64,000 nucleotides of DNA, taken from the NCBI RefSeq assembly GCF_001039355.2, contig NW_019774180.1:147382-211381 (forward strand), read 5' to 3'. Below the pieces are notes generated by a model. It searched no databases. It saw nothing but the letters and a program-made list of their open reading frames with translations, and was not told the DNA's origin. Every line of letters begins with the position of its first letter. Within the stretch, counting starts at the first letter, position 1. The position numbers and the translations under genes are program-made. This document shows positions 1-12,100 of this stretch, in pieces. The stretch is from Lingula anatina (Eukaryota; Brachiopoda; Lingulata; Lingulida; Lingulidae).

Positions 1-424
1 GATTGAGAAAGTAATTTCCTGTGGAAAGCATAAAGCTATTTCTACGAACAACTGCTTCATGTACTGCAGGAGGGGAAGAGAAAAGAATCATGATTTCTAA
101 AGTGGAATTTTGCCCATTTTGTGATAATCATCTGGAAAAATGCCATTCGAAAAAAAAGGCAGTAATACAGTTGATATGAATCATGTAGTAAAAAGCAGGC
201 TATTAAAGGTCTGGTGGTAAAGAATAAAAAATCTTGATCTATTGAGACTGCTCAAAACATGTGACTATATTTGAGAGAGTTTTTTATTACCCAGGTAATT
301 TAAAACAGCAGTGATCACTCCCATTGCTGGTTTACCACTCCCCACTTAGAATGTACCCTGAACCATAACCAAGAGGTCAGCAAATTTGTGTTTGAATAGA
401 ATCAGTCACCCTTTTCCATCCTAG

Positions 425-520
425 TTTCAAAGGAAGCATCTAGCAGTTCTAGTGCTTGTGTTGTTAAACATCGTTCACTGGATTATCGTTCATTGGATCA
501 AGGTTATGTGATGTCTCTTG
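425..520 (+). CDS. Candidate 5' exon of the WDCP gene
   Basis: A pyrimidine-rich stretch ending in CCATCCTAG precedes this block and a strong donor, GTAAGT, follows at 521. The block is open in one frame, and its last base (G) is the single base needed to complete the first codon of the next recognised exon at 4012, giving ...V-M-S-L-A-I-H-P-K-H. An ATG at 511 would make M-S-L the N-terminus; otherwise translation starts further upstream, outside the window. The exon carries an in-frame 15-nt tandem duplication (HRSLD then YRSLD). The human N-terminus, about 18 residues before the HP-HGLAW block, is not recognisably similar. The call therefore rests on splice signals and phase only, and a different first exon remains possible. 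Confidence 0.4.
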
Positions 521-3500
521 GTAAGTTTTATTTTGCTGTTTAATGATGCTTTTTGATAGATTAAGAACTGGCAAATATATTTATACCAAATGTGGAACTA
601 GATCATTTTTTCAAAAAGACCAGAAGACCAGCAGGGACTGATAGTTACTTTCACTGTACTAGTTGAGATTTGGCTAGTGCTAGCATTATGTATACTTTTC
701 TCTTTTAATGGACAAAGTAATTTTATCTATTACTATTGGATATGATGATTCTTTATCTTCTCTTATATTTTTTAGAATTTTTTCAAGTTTTTTTGGATGT
801 TTGCTTTCAAGGTGCAATGTTAGATATATGCCCAACGCACTGCAAGAGTGTTACACATTCCCACGACTAGTTGTGGTTATAAGTTACAGTTCTAAAATAT
901 TTGGGAAATAATGCAAGTTCCCTTGGAAAGATATGCATTCCTTCAGGGGAAAGTGGGCAAACTTGCCCTCTGTTTGTCACTTAAACAATAAGCTGATATT
1001 CCTTTGAGACATTTTCAATATGTTTCACATAACACAAATATGTGGAGTGAGTCATTTAATTTTAATAGCAGAGCTAGATCTAGTTTAAGATGATTGTGGA
1101 ATTTTAGAAAGATAAATTGATATCATCCTATGTCATAAGAGCAGGAAGTATATGTCCTGACCTTATCAGGTATACCATAAACTGATACAAAAGGATGATT
1201 ACTTCGTCTTTCAAATTTACTGAATTTCATAAATAACACATTGTATGTACTGCTATGTAATTTTCAAGAAATAAGAGTATGTGATGATTTATATTGGATG
1301 TCACGTACACACACAAGTAGCTTCCTTTTGCTTTAACTATCTTTAGGTATTTATGAATGTTTATTGAAGATGAAATACCTGCAGAACCACATATATAATT
1401 GTAATACACTAGGTAATCCCAATCCTTATGTATTCTATCCAAAAGCTGAACAGTGTATGCATACCGTCTTTAATGTAGAAGAATAGGGAAAATGTAACCT
1501 TTGTCTATCAGAACAACATCTTGCTATATTTTCTATAAACGAATATTCTAGGTCCCAGGTATGTCAACTGTGCACAGTGATATTGATGTATACACACTAG
1601 ATGAATTCCTTTTTTGTGGGCTGTAATTTTGAGCCTTTGTCGAGAAAAAATATATTTGTGTGACCTGCATTAGGAGTCCATTTACATCACAGGTAGAACC
1701 TTCTAGAGGCTGATATAAAGCTTAAGTGGAATGAAAAATATTAGTGGGAGCCCGTATTTCAGTATAGGTTTACTTGTGCCAGCCTATGGTGTGAATTATG
1801 AAGATGGATTCATGGGGGTTTGAAAAATTGTTGGTCAGGAGATACCTTGATGTTTTTTATTTACTAGTAATTACCAAGTGACTACCCTCAATCTTGTGTT
1901 TTGTTTGAGGGAACCTTGGGGGTAAATATTCAGATATTTTCCCCAAACCCAGGTGTCATTAAGTTTACTAATTTTGAAAAGGTGCTTCATTAGGAGATTT
2001 ACGATATTAATTCACTTGTAATACTAGTGAAAATACTGGGCACCTATTTAAAACTCATTTTATGGTTGAGGTGGTATACTGGCAGGAGTCACGTTCATAT
2101 ACATGTACATCCTGTTTAAGTCAAAGATATGATTTTTCCACAAAGTAGTGCTTCATTAGAAAGAAATATTTAAAACAGATCCAATTAATCCTTAGTTGAG
2201 AAAAATTTACCTTTGGTCTAAATAGACTAAAATTTTCTGTCAGTTGGGACTCATTCAGCCAGGTACTTAATGTGAAACTGGCCCTGTTTGGTTGTAAATG
2301 CCACTTAGGCCTGCCAGTGGATTAGTTTATCACTTATTTTCCACCCTGGATGTGGTCCTTGTCAACAAAAGAAATGTCACATAGGTTTGTGAGAAGTGAC
2401 ATTAATTTGTCTCTGTTGAATTTTCCTCATCATCTAAAATGACCAGGGCTCATCAACACATGTCCACTATAAAAGTGACTAATTGATGACCAAATGTGTT
2501 CTGGTGAAAAGTTCAGAGTTGTTGTTAACTTTGAGGCTTAACATTTTAGACTATTTTGATTCAAGATAAATCTGTAGTACTAGTAGTCTTCGTACAGCAA
2601 CTGTTGTTCTAAGGTATTGCTGTAGCTGTTGCTTGTATTCTATTCATCTTTGGTGGACTTCTTAACCCTTATTAACCCTTGGTGAAAATAAGTTATATTT
2701 TTATGTTTAAAGAAGATATGACCAGTTTTGAACTTTTCTGTTTGTGTGTGTGTGCACTGAGAAGCATATATTCTGTTTTATTAAAATTATCCCTTTTTTA
2801 GATATTCATGTTATACATTACATTTCAAATAGGTTATAAAGGATGTTTTTAAACAAGTGTCCATGTCGCACTCAAGAGCCTTTTATTTCCCTTATACAAA
2901 TGAGAAACCAAGTACAAGTTATGTAAAGTAGACTCATATCACAGTTGCTAGTAGATTCAACAGATATCAAGTTGTTCCAAGTAATTTAACTATAACAGGT
3001 AGTTTCTAAATTACAAAATATATATATATATATTGGAAACACATGTGTGTATGTCTTTTATCCTGAATATTTTTAAAAAGATTGTTATGTGCAGGTGAAC
3101 TTTTGATACTCATTTTCCTGTCAACTATACAAACAATTATTAAATCTTGAAAAATTTTATTATTCAACCTTTTCTTTAAGTGGCACAAATGACAACAGTT
3201 TTATTACCATTGGTTAATACTATCAGATCATAACAACCTTGTAATTTAGGTTATGGGCCATACCTCCTTGAGCAAGCAACTTTTGTGCATTTATGGCAAA
3301 AATGTCCTGAGTATTGCAAGATGACACCTCAGAAATGAATGTATTTCTTAAAGTTTGTATTAAACATGGGTAATTTTTATGCAGTGTGCACTAAAGTTTG
3401 ATAAGTTAATGAATGAATATTTAAATAATTTATTTGAAAGATTTATGTTATAATACATTATGTCATAAGTGTGTTATCGCCAGTGAGTCAGGAAAATTGA

Positions 3501-4011
3501 AGTCTTTGAATAAGACAATATGTCAGATGGATTTTAAAAAGTTTAAAACATGCAAATAATTTATATCAAAAAAGGATGATGATGATGATGATGCATAATA
3601 GGGGTAAAAAGTGTCACTTGCTGTAATTATCTGTTGACTGATTAAAATTGATGGAGAATCTATTATGTACACATAAATCAGTCCTTTTACCCCTGGGAGG
3701 AGGGACAGTCACAAATACCATGAAATATGAATAACAATGTACTGTTCATGATTGCCATTGCTTTACAGACACGATATATGCATGTGTAAGACTGTAAGTT
3801 GGAAAGAACTTGTGAGTTGAAGTATTTGAAATATGCCAGTCAGACTGCTACATGTAGTTCACTCTCAGTTATGGTTTTGTTCATGTGTAAGCTTGAAGCT
3901 TTTAGGACTTTTTTTTTAATTTCCAATTTGTTTGTATTGAAGTGGCACAGACCATGCATGTGACTCAAGATTTTTTATGCCCCAGAAAGTTCATTTTTAG
4001 TTTATTTTCAG
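521..4011 (+). other. First intron of WDCP; no gene seen
   Basis: AT-rich and CpG-poor sequence lies between the candidate 5' exon and the first recognised coding exon. It holds only a short (GAT)n run near 3573 and short GT/TA tracts near 2740 and 3017. I saw no exon resembling the conserved WDCP N-terminus, although a short one could be missed by eye. Confidence 0.5.
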
Positions 4012-4129
4012 CAATTCACCCCAAACATGGCCTGGCTTGGACAGATGGGAAAAGTGTCTTCTTGGTCCCGATAACCCTGGTGGTCGGAAATGCAGAAGGG
4101 GAGAAGTCTTTAAAGCTTGGAGAGTTTGA
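4012..4129 (+). CDS. WDCP: WDCP first recognised exon (HP-HGLAWTDG block)
   Basis: The acceptor is TTATTTTCAG and the donor is GTAAGT at 4130. The exon encodes AIHPKHGLAWTDGKSVFLV and onward to the residues GEFE, the start of the beta-propeller, and leaves two bases (GA) that are completed by the first G of exon 2. A second AG at 3999-4000 would add L-F-S in the same phase, so the acceptor choice is not certain. Confidence 0.88.
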
Positions 4130-7100
4130 GTAAGTTCCACAGACTTTGTATTTAAGTTTTTTAATATGCTGTAAACTCCAGGTAGGAGGTGTCTGTAAAA
4201 GAAAACATTCTACAGCAATGAAACATTTAATGAAGTCTAAATGATAGTTTTAAACGTGAGAAATGTGTCTCTCTGTGTGTGTCAATCATAAGAATGTCAT
4301 TGAAGTTTTTAATCTTTGGTACATTATTTCCAGTGCAGGTATGGTTTGAATGAATTATTTAAGATATATGTGTGTATAATTTGAAAGTAATATATTGTAA
4401 TATACCATGTGTTAATCTATTAACAGGTTTTAAGTATTACGAATAGTTATATGTAGTGATTTATTGGCTAGTAAAATAAACAAACTGCTTTGAAATGATG
4501 TCAGTTATAGTGTCCTGTTTAGTTCAACATTCCAGAGCATGAAACTTTGAACTTTTTTAGCGTCAGAGCTTGTATTGTTTCTAAGACCATTAGCATTGGC
4601 TAAAGATGGTATATAGTGAGTTTTGCTAGGCATTTTTGTCATAAGTGATGCATGTTGAAAAAAAGGTATTTTGTCATTAGAAAATGGTGGTATTTTGTTA
4701 TGATATTGATAACAAAAAAAAAAAAACCATCCCTAGGTTAATATTTGCTCGGTGTTTAAAGTAACAGTACAGTTGCCCAGTATTCACAGTAACTTTTTTA
4801 GTAGGCAAGATAAGTTCTAAAATGAAAGCCAGTCTGAAAAGTTGTTCTTACCAACATGAATATCTTTTGATGTGTGATGTCCTTTAATTGCCCACAAAAA
4901 AGTATTCAGTTGGAATTTGTGTAAATGTGCGTCACAATAAGGTGTCTATTTACAGGGTAGATGCACAATGATAGTTTTGTGCTAGGAAGAATAGCCTTGT
5001 GTTAGTTTACTTTAAGGATAAACTGCCTGGTGTCAGTAAGTAAGCATTTTTTTTTAATTTTAGAGCAGAATATTTGCTGGAAGAAAAATTCATCAACCAC
5101 AATTCTTTTTTTATATTGAATAATCCCTGTCATTCATCATAAAGAACTTACATTTGTCATAGAAACAAATTTGTAAGACATGTTCATAAAAGCATGTTTT
5201 TTATCCATCTTTAGATGTTTTCCAGAAAGCAATGGGAATTTGGTTTGACCCTAGATATACTTAAGATTTTATTGAACTTGAGTGATGTAAGGTCAAGCAG
5301 TCCAGGTGCAGGAGTAATTAAGTCTTTGTTCATAATTCATGGTTTATGTAATACCACACTATGCTGCCTACCTGGTAAAATGAGTGATCACCCTGCACCT
5401 TAGGCAATGTTCTTATTTGAAATGTGTGTCCCAAAAGAAGTTGACAAAAACATGATAATATATAGCAGGGTGTATGTCTGTGGGAAAATGACACCAAAAA
5501 CTGATGAATCAAGTCTTGGTGAAGGTGGCAGATAAAGTATGGACAAGTCAAACCTTTGGTTTCATTTTAATTCCACAATGTTTTTACTTCACAGCCATTA
5601 ATGTCTATTGAATGTATGTTAACCTGCTTGTATTTAAATAATCATCTATTTTTTCAGCAAATTAAAGAAATCACATTTGATTTTTTTTCATTTATGCTTC
5701 AGTCAGAGCCTTGCCTGCCCTGTGCATATTTAGGTATTGGTTCCCTTTGTTTTCAGGTCATTTGCATTATTACTAATTACAGATTAAAGCCTGTTGAGAA
5801 TTGTAATGGTGATAACTGTGCAATCATTTTGAAAACCTCTACCTCTTTCATTTATGAGCTAGGAAAATTTCTAACAGTGAAATTAAAAAATGCAAACTAT
5901 CCCATTTTTTAGTTAATCTCTGTGCATTTTTCAGGCATGTTGAAAGTCTTCACTGGAGCCATGATGTTCTCCCCAGTGCCTGCTACCTGTGTGTAGTCCA
6001 CCAGCAGACAGTGTCCCTGTGGTATGTGGAGGGACAGGTCCCACAGCTCAGGATTAAACAAGTTAGGAAAATTAATGCTACTCCTTTATCCAAAGGTTAG
6101 TATTTGATAATAAAATAAGCCCCCTTTCAGTGAGACTGACGTTCTACACAGTTTTCCCATCACACTATTATTATCATTATGCTTACTANATTTACAGGGT
6201 AGATGCACAATGATAGTTTTGTGCTAGGAAGAATAGCCTTGTGTTAGTTTACTTTAAGGATAAACTGCCTGGTGTCAGTTAGTAAGCATTTTTTTTTTAA
6301 TTTTAGAGCAGAATATTTGCTGGAAGAAAAATTCATCAACCACAATTCTTTTTTTATATTGAATAATCCCTGTCATTCATCATAAAGAATTTACATTTGT
6401 CATAGAAACAAATTTGTAAGACATGTTCATAAAAGCATGTTTTTTATCCATCTTTAGATGTTTTCCAGAAAGCAATGGGAATTTGGTTTGACCCTAGATA
6501 TACTTAAGATTTTATTGAACTTGAGTGATGTAAGGTCAAGCAGTCCAGGTGCAGGAGTAATTAAGTCTTTGTTCATAATTCATGGTTTATGTAATACCAC
6601 ACTATGCTGCCTACCTGGTAAAATGAGTGATCACGCTGCTTTAATGCACCTTAGGCAATGTTCTTATTTGAAATGTGTGTCCCAAAAGAAGTTGACAAAA
6701 ACATGATAATATATAGCAGGGTGTATGTCTGTGGGAAAATGACACCAAAAACTGATGAATCAAGTCTTGATGAAGGTGGCAGATAAAGTATGGGCAAGTC
6801 AAACCTTTGGTTTCATTTTAATTCCACAATGTTTTTACTTCACAGCCATTAATGTCTATTGAATGTATGTTAACCTGCATGTATTTAAATAATCATCTAT
6901 TTTTTCAGCAAATTAAAGAAATCACATTTGATTTTTTTTTCATTTATGCTTCAGTCAGAGCCTTGCCTGCCCTGTGCATATTTAGGTATTGGTTCCCTTT
7001 GTTTTCAGGTCATTTGCATTATTACTAATTGCATATTAAAGCCTGTTGAGAATTGTAATGGTGACAACTGTGCAATCATTTTGAAAACCTCTACCTCTTT

Positions 7101-9039
7101 CATTTATGAGCCAGGAAAATTTTAACAGTGAAATTAAAAAATGCAAACTATCCCATTTTTTAGTTAATCTCTGTGCATTTTTCAGGCATGTAGAAAGTCT
7201 TCACTGGAGCCATGATGTTTTCCCCAGTGCCTGCTACCTGTGTGTAGTCCACCAGCAGACAGTGTCCCTGTGGTATGTGGAGGGACAGGTCCCACAGCTC
7301 AGGATTAAACAAGTTAGGAAAATTAATGCTACCCCTTTATCCAAAGGTTAGTATTTGATGATAAAATAAGCCCCCTTTCAGTGAGACTGACGTTCTACAC
7401 AGTTTTCCCATCACACTATTAGTATCATTATGCTTACTAAGCTGTTAGCTGATATTGTTTCTTGTACTAGTTTGTTTCTGTCTTGGACATAATTTGTCCA
7501 TGTTTCTGTCAAGTTATTTGGAGTTTATATTGACTTACTGATAAGGCATCAGGGTTTGGACCAGTGTGTTTTGTAACCAGGGTTCACAGCTTGAACTTAA
7601 TATGCATGTTAAATAGATACAAAAAAATTATTTTTCTCTATGAAAAATAATATAGTGCGTATAAAACTGCATAGTTTTAAACAAAAAGGCAGAGAAACAT
7701 TAAATATTCAAATGTGTAAGAACAAGGAAGTTGGCATGCAAATTAGTTATACACCTTTTGAGGCAAGGAAAATAATTGGATACCTACGAATTTAAGTAAA
7801 ATTTCATTTGTTTGCCCCTTTGAGATGGAGCTTCTTCAAAATGATAGCCTTATCTTTGACAATGTGCACTTAGAATCATAAAGAGGGCATAATTGCATTA
7901 TTGCATGAAATTGCTCTTTTATAATATGTTACAAGGTGTGACTTCAAAATGTTTGGGTTGTTTTGACATTTACATGATCTATTACTTAATATCCATCTGG
8001 TAATTTTTTAATTTAATATTTGAAAATGAAATGTAAGTCATTGACCAAACCACCTGCTCAACTCATCTCAGTCATTTTTGAAGTCAGTATTTTAGACACT
8101 CTTTCTTACCATGCTCCAAGAAGCACATCGTACTAGAAGGGGACTTCAACTTTACAGTGGAATAAATATAATATGTGCACTTCTATTCATTTTCATGTGA
8201 CTGATGCTGGTAGACGGCCAATTGAACATTTAATATGGCTGCATCACATTTCATAAGAAATAGGTCTACTCACATATTGCACTTGTTTCAAAATCATTAA
8301 ACCTGAAATAATTTCACTTATGATTTGCCATCTAGGCACTGGATATTTGGGTTTGCTTGGCATTGTAGACCTGCTTGTCTGCTGCTTCGCTCTTGCATCA
8401 AAGCATGATCACGATGATGTTTACCTGCGTAAATGCCACTATCAAGTTTCCTGTATTGTTATTGAGTAATTTGGATTGGTATTTATATGTACTGAGTAGG
8501 CTTAATTTTGAGAAGGGGGGAGGTCAGAGAGAGATAAAAAGAGAGGGGGAGAGAATTCCATTGATTACATCTATGCAGTGATGCTGATACATGTATGTAA
8601 AATGTTAAGGCTTCATCAGCAAGTTAAAAAAGAGAATGTTGGAAAATAGTGAAAAAAATGTAAAGAATGCCTTGGGAGATGTCAGGACATCTACTTCCTG
8701 ATGTAGATAGCAGTTTAAGAGAATACTCAAGCAATAACTTTTCCTTAGAGTGCATGGTTGAGACTACACAGAACCCTTCATACAGGCATTATACTCAGGG
8801 ACTATATTCTGTATCGAGAACTATTTCATTAAATTCTGTTGCTATTCAGTCAAAAATAAGACACTCATAGTGTGAAGCAAAATTTCCCTGAATTTTAATG
8901 AACAATGTTGGAAAAATTAAAGTTACCAATGGAAGCTCAATATATATATTCTGACGTAATTATATTTTTGTTGTTATGCAGATTTAATGATGGAATATAA
9001 TATTTTGCCGTGAGATGTGTGAGCAAAAAATCTGGTTCA

Positions 9040-9106
<67 letters not shown>

Positions 9107-12100
9107 GTTCCTGTATAAAAACAGTGGTATTTCATCTTTATTTCAGGTTGCCTTTGGAATCCTGGTCGTGACATCTTGTGCCTTGTCAACAAAACCCAAG
9201 TCAGTTTCTACTTCAGACACACAAAAAATAAGGGCAGCTTTGCCCTCCCACCTATTGAAATGTAAGTAAAGAAGAGTCCAATGTATTACTTATAATTAGT
9301 CAGTCAGTTGTGTCCCATGATACCATACCCCTTGTGAATTATCCTTGTAAAAGGGCAAAGTTTTAACCTAAAAGAAATCAATCTTAATTAGTTTTAAGGA
9401 GTTTAGGTAGTCTTCTATTAGAAAAATTTCCAAAATTAGATGAAATATATAAAGTAAATTAATAAATATAATTTGTATATCAGTTTTATAAATGCCATAA
9501 TACTTATATTACTTTATAATGTATTCTACAGATGATTAAAAGTTTACTTAATTTTTCTAATACCTTAACAGTTTTAACTTTTTTTTGTACTATTTGTGTT
9601 ATGTAATATTTTGATTGATTTCTCAACGTATTATTGCAGAATGATATAATTTTGTCTCTCACTTTTGATTCATTCAGTGGTAAGATCAGCTGTGGAGCTT
9701 GGGCACAAGATGGCAGAAAGATGGTTTTGGCAATGGGGAACACATTACTGGTATGTTGGGTGATAGTACATTACCTATACCACGGTGAGAAAAGATAAAT
9801 TACAGGTGACTTCACATGAATTCACCTCTGTAACTGCTGCCCAAAAATGTCAATGTGTAATTAAAGCATTCATCATAACTCCTGGTGGTGATTGGTGTAT
9901 TCTCAATACTTTCAATATTCTTAGAAGTGCTACATCAACTAATGAAAGTTTCGTATGGTCAAATTAGCAAGTGCAAGTAAATATCTATATATGCTTTTAG
10001 TTTTCCATAGTTTTTTTCAGTTATATCAAATCTTTAGGTTGACTTAAATAAAATAAAAGTGAATAATAATAAATGATTATGCATTACTGCTAGAGATAAT
10101 CTTTTTTTTCATCCCTCAGTGAACATAGGCACAGAATTTTTATATCTTCACATATAATAATGGATATATAATATTATTGATGTACACATTGTTTTTATCA
10201 CCCAGGTGTACAAGTGGAAAGACATAGACAAGTCCATTAACGAGGTGGATGTACTTCACTGGACGGTCCCAGGGTAAGTTGATAAAATTGAATGTTTGTC
10301 AAAAAAAATATTTATTCCATGAGTGTTCATGGATATGATTGTGCAGTGGAACTGGGTTGCAAAATGCTTTAATGTATGCAAGGCTCACCATATTGAATAG
10401 AAATTTGTATGGTTTATCTAATGATTGGTTTTTTAATCTAACTAAATAGTATACTAATTTTAGTAAAATTTCTTAATGTTTACTTGTTTACAAGAAGTAT
10501 CTTATGAAAAAAAAATGATATCACTTGATCATCCACAAATTATTGCATTATTTTGATTTTAAAAAAAATCCAATTTTGAATAGACTTAAACTGAGATAAG
10601 TAACAATTACGCTGACATGACATTCTGGTTCAGAGAGGCTGTTGTGCACATTCCTTTGAACATGTTAATTTTACATTTGTGAAAATCCCCATTTAGCTCT
10701 GTGTTTTGTATAACAACCAGCTGTTGCTAATAGTGTAATAAGAGTATTTTAACAATATGCACAGATTTTAAACACAGTGGTATCTTTTAATAGCAGCTTT
10801 TAGTGTTTAATATAGAATATCATAGGTAACATTGACCTTTTTTGATTCCGTCTAAATCTTTTAATATGATTGCATAAGACTGTATTGAAAACAATACAAA
10901 TTCAGTTTCCTTGCCCTTTGTTAAATGTCACCTAATCTTGTATTCACAGAAAAAAAGGGAACAGATGATCCACATATACACCTATATTTAATAGTGTAAA
11001 TCATTTCTGAAGACACTTTGTCAGATATGTGATCATTGTGCCTCATGGATAAAAAAAAGTTTTAAGTTTTCCTCATAAAAAATACACTTCACTTTACACT
11101 AACTATCCTCAGACAGGATTTGTTTTGATTTAGTAATTTTTTAAATCATATTTAATCAATCCAATGACATTTTTCTTTGCAGTCTTGAAGGAACAATTTG
11201 TAGCCTGGTGTCATTGACAGCTAGCCATATCGCTTGCACAGCAGAAATTCCCTTGGAGGTAATACTAAAGTCAGGGCCAGCAGACCTGTTCAAGGTACCA
11301 GGTAAGTAACCTGGCAGATGTCGTTTAGCTGTCATATAGTTGGGGCTGCCATTTTAGTGCCTTTAAGCTGTACATGTTATAGTGCAGTTGTGACTGTATA
11401 TGTAGTCACCTCCTGTTTGCGCTGTCCTTGGTCTCTTTTTTGCTACCGTTGTAATTTGATTACAGATAGTTTGGCCTCAAGCTCACTGGAATTACCTGTA
11501 TATGTGGAATATATATAGCTAATAAAGGACCTTTGTTGGTTTGACATGAATTTATAGTTTCTAGACAGTTAAATGGATCAACACTTTCTTGTATTTTGAT
11601 GAATAATTTTTAATATGTGTTAGAATATTGTCAGAGAATTAAGCTCTCCTGGGTTGGGAGATCACAAAAAAGGGGGGAGAAGAAAAATCGGGGCCATGCG
11701 GCATGGCTGTTTCGGATGATTGTGGAGGAGTTTTAGGCGCTGTTGTCTTTCCTGGCAGTATTGTTCAATGACACCACTTTGCTTTAGGAACCTTTATGCA
11801 CTTATTTGTTATCATAATGAAGTGGATTGTAATTCAGACCTAGGACCGGGACAGTTCAAGGACGTATCGGGGAAACACGATTACGCAAGGATAAAAGATT
11901 TACCTCTGAAATACCGAGAGTTACTAGTTCACAACATGCACCTGTGACAGTAGGTTAACATGAGATGTAGTACTGTATGAATATAGAATAAATAATTTTG
12001 GAAGCGTTCTAAGCGCTGTTGTTTTTCCTGACAAATATAAATGTATATGCTGTAACAACTGAGTTTTTTTTTTAATTTGACACTATATTTTCAGATGCCC

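Noticed and set aside
5215-6706. Two matching short ORFs starting MFSRKQWEFG (5215 and 6458)
   Set aside because: They are identical only because they lie in the two copies of the 1.25 kb repeat, in intron sequence, with no start context or coding character.
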